NCBI GenBank assembly: GCA_947625375.1 | Contig: CANQOC010000010.1 | Coordinates: 26,379-90,378, forward strand | Length of the DNA: 64,000 nucleotides | Origin: an uncultured Clostridia bacterium | GTDB lineage: Bacteria; Bacillota; Clostridia; Oscillospirales; Ruminococcaceae | Direction of reading: 5' to 3' | In this document: positions 43,433-51,820 of the stretch, in pieces | Layout: each line of letters opens with the position of its first letter | Position numbering within the stretch: the first letter of the stretch is position 1 | The notes under the pieces: generated by a model | Databases searched by the model: none | Told to the model about the DNA's origin: nothing | What the model saw: the letters and a program-made list of their open reading frames with translations, nothing else | Position numbers and translations under genes: made by a program

Positions 43433-43494
43433 GGGGCAGGGCGAGGGTCAGATTGCCGTCATCTTATATCCCCACTTTTCCAAAGTCAAACGCC

Positions 43495-43522
43495 TTGCAT
43501 TTTTCTCTGTGCGTGCTATAAT
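43495..43522 (+). promoter_or_regulatory. Promoter of the CPBP gene
   Basis: TTGCAT (43495-43500), 16 bp, TATAAT (43517-43522) with TGC before the -10. Confidence 0.75.
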
Positions 43523-43570
43523 ATTATTAAAGGTGCGGAGCACCGAATAAGTAAAGCGAGGATTGAAAAT

Positions 43571-44380
43571 ATGAAGGGCATATGGAAAGCGATTGCTTAT
43601 TTTGTTCTGTATTTTGGATTGACAATGATTTTACAAATGCTGTTATCTATAGTATTTTGTGCAATAGGTGCGGCAAAAGGTCTTAATGATGAAACTTTGA
43701 TTATGGAGTTTGCTAATAATAATATTTTAGGAATGACTCTAATTTCGGGTGTACTAACTGTGTTAGTTCTGTATCTTGTTTTCAAACTGCGCAAAAAGCA
43801 AGTTAAACAAGAATGGAAACTTAATCGTTTTGACTCAAAAAATGTTGTTCTGGCATCAGTTATAGCGTTTTCATTTTCATTCTTGTTTGTATTATGTACA
43901 TATAACACACCAATAGAAAACTCATTGATGATATCGAAATCGGCTATTTATTATAACGAAATAGTTCCGCTGCTTGGCACTATAATGATGGTGGTTAATT
44001 TGTTGATAATCGCTCCTATTGCGGAGGAGATTGCACTTAGAGGAATCGTTTATACAAGAGTTGAAAAGACAACAAATGCAACAACCGCTATTATAATAAG
44101 TTCCATTTTATTTGGACTAATGCATATAATGGCAGGCGGGATTGTATTGGTAATTGGCGCGGCATTGATGGCGTTGGTATTTGGATATATATTCTATAAG
44201 TTTAAGTCTTTATGGGTATGTATTATTGCTCATTCCGTTGCAAATTTGCCGGATTTTATCCTCTACAATAAACCTGATATTTCAGGTGGTATATTCTGGG
44301 GATTGGTAATATTTTTTGTATGTGTATTTATTATAGGGGTATGTATTATTCAGAAAACAACTAAAAGCGATAATGCATAG
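43571..44380 (+). CDS. CPBP intramembrane glutamic protease (AT-rich, probably transferred)
   Basis: This 269-aa protein with about eight membrane segments belongs to the CPBP/Abi family of intramembrane proteases, which includes eukaryotic CAAX prenyl proteases and bacteriocin self-immunity proteins. Motif 1 is PIAEEIALRG (E152, E153, R157), motif 2 is FGLMHI (H185) and motif 3 is IIAHSVAN (H221), all intact. GAGGA precedes the ATG. The gene is clearly AT-rich, with A/T third positions, against GC-rich neighbours, so recent acquisition is likely. It has its own promoter and terminator. No bacteriocin gene is seen beside it. Confidence 0.9.
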   Translation: MKGIWKAIAYFVLYFGLTMILQMLLSIVFCAIGAAKGLNDETLIMEFANNNILGMTLISGVLTVLVLYLVFKLRKKQVKQEWKLNRFDSKNVVLASVIAFSFSFLFVLCTYNTPIENSLMISKSAIYYNEIVPLLGTIMMVVNLLIIAPIAEEIALRGIVYTRVEKTTNATTAIIISSILFGLMHIMAGGIVLVIGAALMALVFGYIFYKFKSLWVCIIAHSVANLPDFILYNKPDISGGIFWGLVIFFVCVFIIGVCIIQKTTKSDNA

Positions 44381-44432
44381 TCGCACACAAATTCCGATTT
44401 ATCCGTAAAAAATTTTACACTTCTATATGCAA

Positions 44433-44461
44433 AAAAGCAGACGGTTTTCGCGTCTGCTTTT
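44433..44461 (+). terminator. Intrinsic terminator of the CPBP gene
   Basis: AAAAGCAGACG / CGTCTGCTTTT, seven-base loop. Confidence 0.9.
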
Positions 44462-44500
44462 GCCGTTTTATGCGGAGCTGCCCAAGCGGCTGCCCGTTTT

Positions 44501-44881
44501 TTACTCATCGGCTATCTTATCCAGCGGGAAAGGCGGTTCGGCGAGCGGTCTGAGAGCAAGCGAAAGCAGCTTCAGCTGATTGTCGTCGGCGGCAATCCGG
44601 TTCGACGACAGCGCCCCGCAGATGCGGCAGCGGTGGATTATCGCCCATTCGCCGCCCTTTCGCACCCACACCGCGACCGGCTCCATTGTCCCGCCGCATT
44701 CTGCCGCACGGTCGCCCGGCTCGATGTCGAGGTGCTTCGAGCAGAGGCAGTACGGACAGTGGTTGCGGTGACGCGTCCCGGCACCGTCCGGCAGGACAGT
44801 CCTGCCGCAGAATTGGCACCTGAACGGCTCGTCCGACGGCCGGTCACAGCCCTGAGTTTTTTTCCTGTTTTCGTGATTCAT
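44501..44881 (-). CDS. RNHCP domain protein
   Basis: This 126-aa zinc-ribbon-like protein carries the RNHCP motif: FRCQFCGRTV...RHRNHCPYCLCSKH, then HRCRICGALSSNRIAADDN. The cysteine pairs CxxC, CPYC and CRIC suggest two zinc sites. The family is common in Clostridia and has no known function; a role in RNA or ribosome biology is only a guess. GGGAGG sits 5 bases before ATG 44881. It has its own consensus promoter and a ~180-base leader in which I see no known riboswitch. Confidence 0.85.
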   Translation of the reverse strand: MNHENRKKTQGCDRPSDEPFRCQFCGRTVLPDGAGTRHRNHCPYCLCSKHLDIEPGDRAAECGGTMEPVAVWVRKGGEWAIIHRCRICGALSSNRIAADDNQLKLLSLALRPLAEPPFPLDKIADE

Positions 44882-45067
44882 GTTTATCCTCCCAAAAGTA
44901 TTCGGTCTTTTCGGGAGAGACCGGTCTCCGGGTCAGACAACAATCACCGTTAAATAATTCTTTTTCAAAATACATTCCCCTTTCATGATTTTTCAGACTT
45001 TAGCACAAAAAGGATAAAAACCGCTTACACCCCCCTTTTTCCCGGATTTACTTCGGTCTGTACGATG

Positions 45068-45096
45068 ATTATAGCACCGGGGAGAAGGGGTGTCAA
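45068..45096 (-). promoter_or_regulatory. Promoter of the RNHCP gene
   Basis: Minus-strand TTGACA (45096-45091), 17 bp, TATAAT (45073-45068) with TGC before the -10. Confidence 0.88.
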
Positions 45097-45136
45097 CTCG
45101 GATATCGAATATCCTCTGTCATAGCCCCCTCCCATC

Positions 45137-45165
45137 TTGCATTTTCCCCCGCGTTGTGCTACAAT
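45137..45165 (+). promoter_or_regulatory. Promoter of the cysteine desulfurase / thiI run
   Basis: TTGCAT (45137-45142), 17 bp, TACAAT (45160-45165) with TGC before the -10. The sequence around it resembles that of the hemW promoter. Confidence 0.75.
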
Positions 45166-45234
45166 TATAATGTATTATTTTGCGCTGACGCAATATTTTC
45201 GACGGCGGGAGCGTATTCTTGACAAGGAGAAGCT

Positions 45235-46371
45235 ATGATTTATCTTGACAACGCGGCGACGACAAGGGTCTGTGCCGAGGCGGCGGACGCCGCACTGTAC
45301 GCAATGCGGGAGGTCTTCGGGAACCCGTCGAGCCTCCACGGTCTCGGAATCGAAGCCGAAAAGCTCATCAGATACTCGAAGGACACCGTCTCAAAGGCGC
45401 TCGGGGCAGAACCCGAGGGCGTCGTCTTTACGTCCGGCGCGACCGAGTCGAACAACCTCGCGCTCTTCGGCCTCACCGAGAATTACGGCCGCCGAAAAAA
45501 GCGGATTGTCACGACAGGCGTCGAGCACCCGTCGGTCGCCGAGGCGGTAAAGCGGCTTGAATCGCGGGGTTACGAAATCGTTCGGGTGATGCCGGACGAA
45601 AACGGCGAAATCACCGCCGACGCGATTTTTAGCGCCGTCGACGGGAACACCTGCCTCGTCTCGGCGATGTATGTCAACAACGAGACCGGCTATGCCCTGC
45701 CGGTTGAGCGCGCGTTTTCGCGGATAAAAAAGGCATACCCCGACTGCATGACCCACTGCGATTTGGTACAGGGATTCATGAAGCTGCCGGTGCGGTTCAA
45801 GGACCTCTGCGCCGACGCTGTCTCGGTCAGCGGGCACAAGATTTTTGCGCCAAAGGGCATAGGAGCGCTTGTCATAAAAAAGGGCGTCAGGATTGCGCCG
45901 ACCCTATTCGGCGGCGGACAGCAGAACGGAATCCGCCCCGGGACAGAGTCCGTCCCGCTCATCTATTCCTTCGCGAAGTCGGTCGAAGCGCTTTCGCCGA
46001 CGGTCGCGGAACGGCTTGAAAAGGTAGGATTGATTCGCGGCTTCGCCGTCGGCGTCCTCGCCGAAGCCGGGGCAGTCATCAACTCAAAGCCGAACGCAAG
46101 TCCATATATCATCAGCGCGGCGGTGCCGAAAATCAAGAGCGAGACGCTTCTTCACTTCCTCGAAAGCCGCGGAATCTATGTTTCAAGCGGCTCGGCATGC
46201 TCGCGGGGAAAAAAGAGCGCCGTCCTCGAGGCCTTCGGTCTTGGCGGTGTCGCGGACTCGACCATCAGAATAAGCATGACCCATGAGACAACCGAGGACG
46301 ACATTTTAAAGCTTTCCGAAGCAATCAAAGAGGCGGAAAAGAGCCTTGTAAAAATAAACAGAGGAAGATGA
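45235..46371 (+). CDS. Cysteine desulfurase (NifS/IscS family)
   Basis: This PLP enzyme takes sulfur from cysteine as a persulfide. The 378-aa protein has IYLDNAATT, EHPSV, PLP lysine K202 in VSGHKIFAPKG and the catalytic C322 in SSGSACSRGKKS. AAGGAG precedes the ATG. Its stop overlaps the following thiI region (ATGA), and this desulfurase-thiI pairing is the known arrangement for tRNA 4-thiouridine synthesis in Firmicutes, where a dedicated desulfurase feeds ThiI. It is therefore more likely a tRNA-thiolation desulfurase than the general IscS. Confidence 0.93.
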   Translation: MIYLDNAATTRVCAEAADAALYAMREVFGNPSSLHGLGIEAEKLIRYSKDTVSKALGAEPEGVVFTSGATESNNLALFGLTENYGRRKKRIVTTGVEHPSVAEAVKRLESRGYEIVRVMPDENGEITADAIFSAVDGNTCLVSAMYVNNETGYALPVERAFSRIKKAYPDCMTHCDLVQGFMKLPVRFKDLCADAVSVSGHKIFAPKGIGALVIKKGVRIAPTLFGGGQQNGIRPGTESVPLIYSFAKSVEALSPTVAERLEKVGLIRGFAVGVLAEAGAVINSKPNASPYIISAAVPKIKSETLLHFLESRGIYVSSGSACSRGKKSAVLEAFGLGGVADSTIRISMTHETTEDDILKLSEAIKEAEKSLVKINRGR

Positions 46372-46373
46372 CG

Positions 46374-47549
46374 ATGAAAGAGATTATACTTTGCAAATAC
46401 GGCGAAATCGTCCTTAAGGGACTCAACCGCGGCGGCTTTGAAAACGAGCTTATGAAGAACATGAGGCGGCGCCTAAAGCCGCTCGGAAAATTCGACCTCC
46501 GCTCGGCGCAGTCGACGCTCTATATCACCCCGCTCGGCGACGGTATCGACATGGACGAGGTCTTCGAGCGCGCGTCGAAGGTCTTCGGAATCACCAAGCT
46601 CTGCCGCGCAATCGGCGCAGAAAAGGATATCGACAGCATCGCCGGGGTAATTTTTGAGCGCTTCGGGGACGTCCTTGAATCGGCGAAGAGCTTCAAGGTC
46701 ATGACCCGCCGCTCGGACAAGAGCTTTTACCTCACCTCACCCGAGGTCTCGGCCGAGCTCGGCGGAAAAATCCTCGAAAGATACCCCCGGCTAAGGGTCG
46801 ACCTCGACAACCCCGAGGTGACGGTCGTCTGTGAAATAAGGGGCGAGGGCGCATTTATCCACGATACCGCTGTCGACGGCGCCGGCGGAATCCCGGTCGG
46901 GACGTCGGGGAAGGCGCTGCTCCTTCTCTCGGGCGGAATCGACTCCCCCGTCGCCGGGTGCATGATGGCGAAAAGGGGCGTCGAGCTTTCGGCAATCCAC
47001 TTCGAGGCGCCGCCATATACCTCCGAGCGCGCGCTGATGAAGGTCGAAAGGCTCGCCGAAAAGATGTCGGAATACTGCGGGCGGATATGCTTCTATACCG
47101 TCCCGTTCACGAAAATACAGGAAGAAATCCGCAACAACTGCCCCGAGGAATACTTCACTCTCATCATGCGGCGGCTGATGATGGAGATTGCACAGCAAAT
47201 CGCCGAAAAAAACGGCTTACAGGCGCTTATTACCGGCGAAAGTCTCGGACAGGTCGCATCGCAGACGATGGCGGCGATGGTCACGACAGACGCCGTCTGC
47301 CGCATGCCGGTGTTCCGCCCCTGCATCGGTCTGGATAAAAAGGAGATTATTGACATATCCTATAAGCTGGGAACTTTTGACATCTCAATCGAACCCTACG
47401 AGGACTGCTGCACCGTATTCACCCCGCGCCACCCGCGCACAAAGCCGAAGCTCGAGGACGTCGAAAGGGCGCAGTCATACTATGACTTCGGCGAGCTGAT
47501 TGCCGAGGCGGTCGAAAACACAAGGTCGAAGATGATTGGCGGCTATTGA
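46374..47549 (+). CDS. thiI: tRNA 4-thiouridine synthase ThiI
   Basis: ThiI adenylates and thiolates U8 of tRNA; some members also serve thiamine synthesis. The protein begins MKEIILCKYGEIVLKGLNR, followed by a ferredoxin-like/THUMP region and the PP-loop LLLLSGGIDSPVAGCM. No C-terminal rhodanese domain is present, as is usual in Firmicutes, where the desulfurase donates sulfur directly. Two ATGs are possible: 46368 overlaps the upstream stop but has GAGGA only 2 bases away; 46374 has an 8-base gap and is preferred (391 aa). Confidence 0.94.
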   Translation: MKEIILCKYGEIVLKGLNRGGFENELMKNMRRRLKPLGKFDLRSAQSTLYITPLGDGIDMDEVFERASKVFGITKLCRAIGAEKDIDSIAGVIFERFGDVLESAKSFKVMTRRSDKSFYLTSPEVSAELGGKILERYPRLRVDLDNPEVTVVCEIRGEGAFIHDTAVDGAGGIPVGTSGKALLLLSGGIDSPVAGCMMAKRGVELSAIHFEAPPYTSERALMKVERLAEKMSEYCGRICFYTVPFTKIQEEIRNNCPEEYFTLIMRRLMMEIAQQIAEKNGLQALITGESLGQVASQTMAAMVTTDAVCRMPVFRPCIGLDKKEIIDISYKLGTFDISIEPYEDCCTVFTPRHPRTKPKLEDVERAQSYYDFGELIAEAVENTRSKMIGGY

Positions 47550-47565
47550 GCCGGGGAGAAGCGGA

Positions 47566-48117
47566 ATGGAAAAGAAGAAATATACCCTTTCCGAAGACGA
47601 AGTATGTCGGATAAGAGGGGATATTGACAGAACGGCACAAAATGTGGTAAAATATATGATTGGTGAGAAAATAACGCTCGCCTCGGCGGAAAGCTGCACC
47701 GGCGGAATGATAGCCTCGGCGGTGACGTCGGTCGCCGGCGCGTCTAACGTCTTCGGCTGCGGGATTGTCTCGTATTCGGTCGAGTGCAAGGAAAACGTCC
47801 TCGGTGTGGATAAATCCGTCATCGACAGCTTCGGCGTCGTCAGCGCCGAGACCGCCCTCGCGATGGCAGAGGCGGTAAAAAAGCTCTCGGGCAGCGACAT
47901 TGCCGTCGCGGTCACGGGTCTTGCCGGACCGAAAAGCGACAGCGACGTCCTTCCGGTCGGAACGGTATATGCCGCCGTCGTATATAAAGACATCAGACAT
48001 GCAGAGAACCTTAAGCTATATGAGCTCGGCGAACTCAGTCGGGAGGAAAACCGCCTTATGACCGTGAAGAGGGCGCTCGAGCTGACCTATTCGGCATTAA
48101 CGGACGGACTTCGTTGA
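47566..48117 (+). CDS. CinA C-terminal domain amidohydrolase (PncC)
   Basis: This 183-aa protein is the stand-alone CinA C-terminal domain, a nicotinamide-nucleotide amidohydrolase in NAD recycling. Motifs: LASAESCTGGMIASAVTSVAG, FGCGIVSYSVECKENVLGV, GVVSAETALAMAEAV and VAVTGLAGP with GTVYAAV. The N-terminal competence domain of full CinA is absent. ATG 47566 follows GGGGAGAAG; the ~35 residues before the first motif are unusual but lack a better start. Confidence 0.88.
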   Translation: MEKKKYTLSEDEVCRIRGDIDRTAQNVVKYMIGEKITLASAESCTGGMIASAVTSVAGASNVFGCGIVSYSVECKENVLGVDKSVIDSFGVVSAETALAMAEAVKKLSGSDIAVAVTGLAGPKSDSDVLPVGTVYAAVVYKDIRHAENLKLYELGELSREENRLMTVKRALELTYSALTDGLR

Positions 48118-48147
48118 TATTTCCGCATTAAAGAAAGGATGATTGCG

Positions 48148-49275
48148 GTGTCGATGCTCGATGAAGCACAAAGGGAAGCTTTTTCGGAAGAACGCGACCG
48201 TTCGCTTCTCGGCAGGATTAAAGAGATTGTCCCTTGGAAGGGCGACGACATAAAAGAAATCATCAGGAAAACCGTCTTCATCGCCGCCGTCGGAGTGCTG
48301 ATATATTCGGCATACGACGCGTACATCTATAACTTCGGCTCGAAGACGATGATTGACGACCAACAGAATCTGGTGAATATGTTCACCGGCCCGACGGTCA
48401 CGGACACGGCCGAGCCGAGCGGAGATACGACCGCTCCCACGCCGGCCGCCGACGGCGATAACCCGGATTTGCCGGCACAGGCGCCCGCCGAAAACGTCCC
48501 GGCGTCGAAATATCCCGCGGGAATGTTACAGAACTTTGAACAGCTCTACGACATCAACCCCGACATCGTCGGCTGGGTGTCGATTCCGGGAATCTATCTT
48601 TCCGACACCGACGGAACGCTCGCCATCAACTACCCGGTTGTACAGAACGGCGACAACGACTATTATCTTTCGCACGACTTCTTCGGCGTGGAACAGGATT
48701 ACGGCGCTCTTTATGTCGACTACCGCGCAAAGGTCGCCGGCGAGGACCGCTCCTCCAACGTGACGATTTACGGGCACAACATGAAGACGGAATATTATTT
48801 CCACCACCTAAGGGACTATAACCGCCTGAGTCCGACGTTTGTCTCGGAGCACCGCCTCGTCGATTTCAGTACGCTTTATGACAACGAGGAATACATTATC
48901 TTCGCGGCGTTTCTGGTCTCGGTCCACGAGGAGGACGACAATCAGCCGATATTCAGGTATCACAACTGCGTCGAATTCAACGACATGGCGTCGTTCGACT
49001 ATTGGTACAAAAACGTCATGTACCGCAACTACTGGAAGACCGACATCGACTGTACAATCGACGACGAATACCTTACTCTGTCGACCTGTGCGTTCGAGAT
49101 AAGCGACTCGCGGTTTGTCGTCGTCGCGCGAAAGCTCCGCCCCGGCGAAGACCCCGACTCGTACACCTACCGGCAGAACGGAAAGCGCCATATGCCGGAG
49201 AAGTGGTATCGGGCAAACGGATATGACGTCCCGCACGACAGCGGACCCGACTATGAATTTTATATTCCCGAATAA
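48148..49275 (+). CDS. Class B sortase 1 (membrane-anchored)
   Basis: This ~375-aa transpeptidase would cleave a sorting motif and attach surface proteins to the wall or to other proteins. GTG 48148 has AGGA 8 bases upstream; ATG 48139 and ATG 48154 are alternatives. Order: cytoplasmic N-terminus, one membrane helix (~43-60), a Thr/Pro/Ala-rich stalk, then the sortase B domain. That domain carries catalytic H210 in IYGHN, C314 in TLSTCAFE and R322 in DSRFVVVAR. A 50-residue Tyr-rich tail follows. A second sortase gene lies 16 bases downstream. The surface protein at 9.1 kb (APSTG motif) is a plausible substrate. Confidence 0.9.
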   Translation: MSMLDEAQREAFSEERDRSLLGRIKEIVPWKGDDIKEIIRKTVFIAAVGVLIYSAYDAYIYNFGSKTMIDDQQNLVNMFTGPTVTDTAEPSGDTTAPTPAADGDNPDLPAQAPAENVPASKYPAGMLQNFEQLYDINPDIVGWVSIPGIYLSDTDGTLAINYPVVQNGDNDYYLSHDFFGVEQDYGALYVDYRAKVAGEDRSSNVTIYGHNMKTEYYFHHLRDYNRLSPTFVSEHRLVDFSTLYDNEEYIIFAAFLVSVHEEDDNQPIFRYHNCVEFNDMASFDYWYKNVMYRNYWKTDIDCTIDDEYLTLSTCAFEISDSRFVVVARKLRPGEDPDSYTYRQNGKRHMPEKWYRANGYDVPHDSGPDYEFYIPE

Positions 49276-49291
49276 AGAAAGGAACGTATAA

Positions 49292-50191
49292 ATGGAAAGC
49301 TTTAGGAATAATCTTTTAAGGGCAGCTGCGGTAATCACCGCGGCGGCGTCAGTCGCGGCAATGCTCACCGGCTGCGGAGACGAGGTCGAGCCCGAACCCG
49401 AGCCCGCAATATCGCAGACACAGCCGGCAATCACCCTTCCGCCCGAGACGACCACAACCGAGACGACTCCGACCGAGCCTCCGCCGCCTGTCGAACCCGA
49501 CCCGCTCGAAAAGTATGCCGAGTATTACGAGGAAAACAACGACTTCGTCGGCTGGATAAGAATCGACGGAATCACTCACTCGAACGGCGACCCTTGGATT
49601 GATTATCCCGTTGTGCAGACCGTTGACAACGACTATTATCTCGACAAGAATTTCGACAAAAAGAAGTCCGCGAAGGGCACCATTTATGCCGACTATAAGG
49701 TCCCGATAACCGGTCTTAACATGGCCGACAACGTCACCCTTTACGGTCACAGCAACAAGGACGGCTCGTTCTTCCGCCATATCCTCGACTATCAGTCGAG
49801 TCACACCGACACCGTCAACAAGGCGTACATAATCAACTTCGACACAAGATGGGAGGAGGCGCAGTATGTAATCGTCTCCTGCTTCCTCACCGGAATAAGG
49901 GAGGACCAGGACGATATCCCGCTCTTTGAATACTTCAAGTGCCGCAATTTCGACACGGTTGAAGACTATAATTATTTCATGGAGAATATCCAGCTGAGAA
50001 ACTACTACATCTCGCCGGTCGAATGTGAATACGGCGACCAGTTCCTGACGCTCTCGACCTGTGCGTACACGATAAGCGACTCGCGGTTCGTCGTCGTCGC
50101 AAGAAAGGTCCGCCCCGGCGAGGACCCGAGCGTCTATGCCGGACTCTATGAAAAAAATCCGGACAAGCATATGCCGAAGAGAGCAAGGTAA
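49292..50191 (+). CDS. Class B sortase 2 with lipoprotein-type signal
   Basis: This 299-aa paralogue of the preceding sortase is organised differently at the front. The N-terminal hydrophobic stretch ends in AAMLTGCGDE, a good lipobox with C28, so the enzyme may be a lipoprotein rather than a transmembrane protein. A Pro/Thr/Glu linker (32-70) leads to the sortase domain with H153 in LYGHSNKDG, C257 in TLSTCAYT and R265 in DSRFVVVAR. AAAGGA precedes the ATG. Lipid-anchored sortases are uncommon to my knowledge, but the lipobox reading is by eye only. Confidence 0.88.
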   Translation: MESFRNNLLRAAAVITAAASVAAMLTGCGDEVEPEPEPAISQTQPAITLPPETTTTETTPTEPPPPVEPDPLEKYAEYYEENNDFVGWIRIDGITHSNGDPWIDYPVVQTVDNDYYLDKNFDKKKSAKGTIYADYKVPITGLNMADNVTLYGHSNKDGSFFRHILDYQSSHTDTVNKAYIINFDTRWEEAQYVIVSCFLTGIREDQDDIPLFEYFKCRNFDTVEDYNYFMENIQLRNYYISPVECEYGDQFLTLSTCAYTISDSRFVVVARKVRPGEDPSVYAGLYEKNPDKHMPKRAR

Positions 50192-50205
50192 AATTATTTG
50201 AATAA

Positions 50206-50226
50206 AATTGGCAGTCTGTGCCAATT
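50206..50226. other. Perfect palindrome between sortase 2 and the SpoIID gene
   Basis: AATTGGCA-GTCTG-TGCCAATT without a following T-run. It could be an operator or an RNA hairpin just ahead of the SpoIID ribosome binding site. Confidence 0.5.
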
Positions 50227-50251
50227 ATCCTGACAGAAAGGACGTGACTTT

Positions 50252-51820
50252 TTGAAGAAGATATTTACCCTCAAGCGGGTTGCGCTGCTGATGAGTCTTG
50301 TTTTCGTATATTCGTTCGCGTTTATGTTTGTCAAGATATATGCGGAAAAGTCAATTCTCTCCGACGCAATGCCGTCGGATTCAAGCCTTGTCGACGCCCC
50401 CGAGGAGGAGACCGATGAGTCGGAAAGCACAAACGAAAACCTTGGAATGTTCCCTCAGCGCGCGGTGATGATGACCGGCGCGGAGACCGAAAATACCCCC
50501 GCGGTCACCGAGAGCGCGGCAAAGCCGGTTGAATACATCGTCAACAAGCTCAATGCCGGACAGTACCCGATGCTTGCGGCGGCGGCGACGAGCATTCCCG
50601 ACGGAATCGAGATATCCGCCGAGCCGGAGTCGGAAAAAACGACCGCTCCGACGACGACCGAGACCCCGACGACCACCTCGAAAAAGAAAGAGACGACGGC
50701 CGCCCCCGAGACCGAGGCTCCCGCCCCGGCATCTACCGAACAGCCTGCCGAGGACATCGACGACTTCGACAGCACCGAGGCAGCCGACGAAGAGGACGTT
50801 ATAGATGACGAACCCGAGGAGGAGGTCGACGAGGAGGACGAGCAGCGCGAATACATCGAGGAGCCGGAAGAGGGGTATTTCTATGAAGACCTCACCGAAG
50901 ACGAGCTCGACAGCCTGCTTCAGACGCTCGGCGTCTCGTCGCTCGACGAGCTTGTCAGCGGAGGAAGCTCCTCGGCGCCGCAGTCGAACCCGAATGACCG
51001 CCTCTACAGCGGCGACAGCTATAAGAACCAGACCGTCACGATTTATGACACCAAGCAAAAGCGCGTCCGCACCGAAAACGCCTTCGAGCTCGTCTGTGAA
51101 ATCACCAACTACGAGGTCGGCGACTCCTTTGAGCGCGAGGCGATAAAGGCACAGGCCGTCGCGATTTACACCTATATCAAGTATTACGAGCAAAAGGGCG
51201 AATATGCCGAGCTCGGGACGAAGGCGGACTATTCCGACAAAATCCGCGAATGTGTCGAGGAAATCGACGGACTCGCGATGTTCTATGACGGCAAGTATAT
51301 AATGGCTCCGTTCTCGGCGTCGACCGGCGGATATACCGCCGCGAGCAAGAACGTCTGGGGCGGCGACCTCCCGTATCTCCAGTCGGTCCCGAATGAATAC
51401 GACTATCTTGACAGCAAGCACTACGGAAAGGTCACGACATATACCGTCGAGGAGGTCCGCGAAAAAATCGAGTCGAAGACGGATATCCGCCTGTCAAATA
51501 ACTACAGCGACTGGATTCGGATTTTAAGCTATAACGACAACATCTATGCCGGGCAGCTTTCGATTGACGGGCACACCGAGGCGAAAATCAACGGCAAGAC
51601 CCGCACCATCACCGGGCACATTTTCAGGACATATGTCCTGAGCATCCGCTCGACCGCGTTCACGGTGTCGTACTCGAACGGGGTGTTCACCTTTACGACC
51701 TACGGCTACGGGCACGGCGTCGGACTGTCCCAAATCGGCGCGAACCTTTATGCAAAATACGGCGGATACAGCTTTGACGCGATTTTGCACCACTACTTTA
51801 CCGGGGTGACAATAGAGTGA
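50252..51820 (+). CDS. SpoIID/LytB-domain cell-wall protein
   Basis: This 522-aa protein starts at TTG 50252, preceded by AGAAAGGA with a 9-base gap. A membrane anchor (~10-30) is followed by a long disordered Thr/Glu/Asp region (~45-215) and a C-terminal SpoIID domain (~255-522). The domain carries the AIKAQAVAIYTYIKYY motif, STGGYTAASKNVW and the closing GHGVGLSQIGANLYAKYG. SpoIID domains act as lytic transglycosylases on denuded glycan during engulfment, while LytB-like versions modify amidases. The sortase and transglutaminase neighbours argue for a surface-remodelling role rather than the standard sporulation SpoIID, which is usually shorter and encoded elsewhere. Confidence 0.87.
   Translation: MKKIFTLKRVALLMSLVFVYSFAFMFVKIYAEKSILSDAMPSDSSLVDAPEEETDESESTNENLGMFPQRAVMMTGAETENTPAVTESAAKPVEYIVNKLNAGQYPMLAAAATSIPDGIEISAEPESEKTTAPTTTETPTTTSKKKETTAAPETEAPAPASTEQPAEDIDDFDSTEAADEEDVIDDEPEEEVDEEDEQREYIEEPEEGYFYEDLTEDELDSLLQTLGVSSLDELVSGGSSSAPQSNPNDRLYSGDSYKNQTVTIYDTKQKRVRTENAFELVCEITNYEVGDSFEREAIKAQAVAIYTYIKYYEQKGEYAELGTKADYSDKIRECVEEIDGLAMFYDGKYIMAPFSASTGGYTAASKNVWGGDLPYLQSVPNEYDYLDSKHYGKVTTYTVEEVREKIESKTDIRLSNNYSDWIRILSYNDNIYAGQLSIDGHTEAKINGKTRTITGHIFRTYVLSIRSTAFTVSYSNGVFTFTTYGYGHGVGLSQIGANLYAKYGGYSFDAILHHYFTGVTIE

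Noticed and set aside
44881..45067. Small frames in the RNHCP leader (11 codons from a TTG, 43 codons from an ATG)
   Set aside because: The first is too short to judge. The second has its binding site too close to the start and overlaps the RNHCP gene out of frame.
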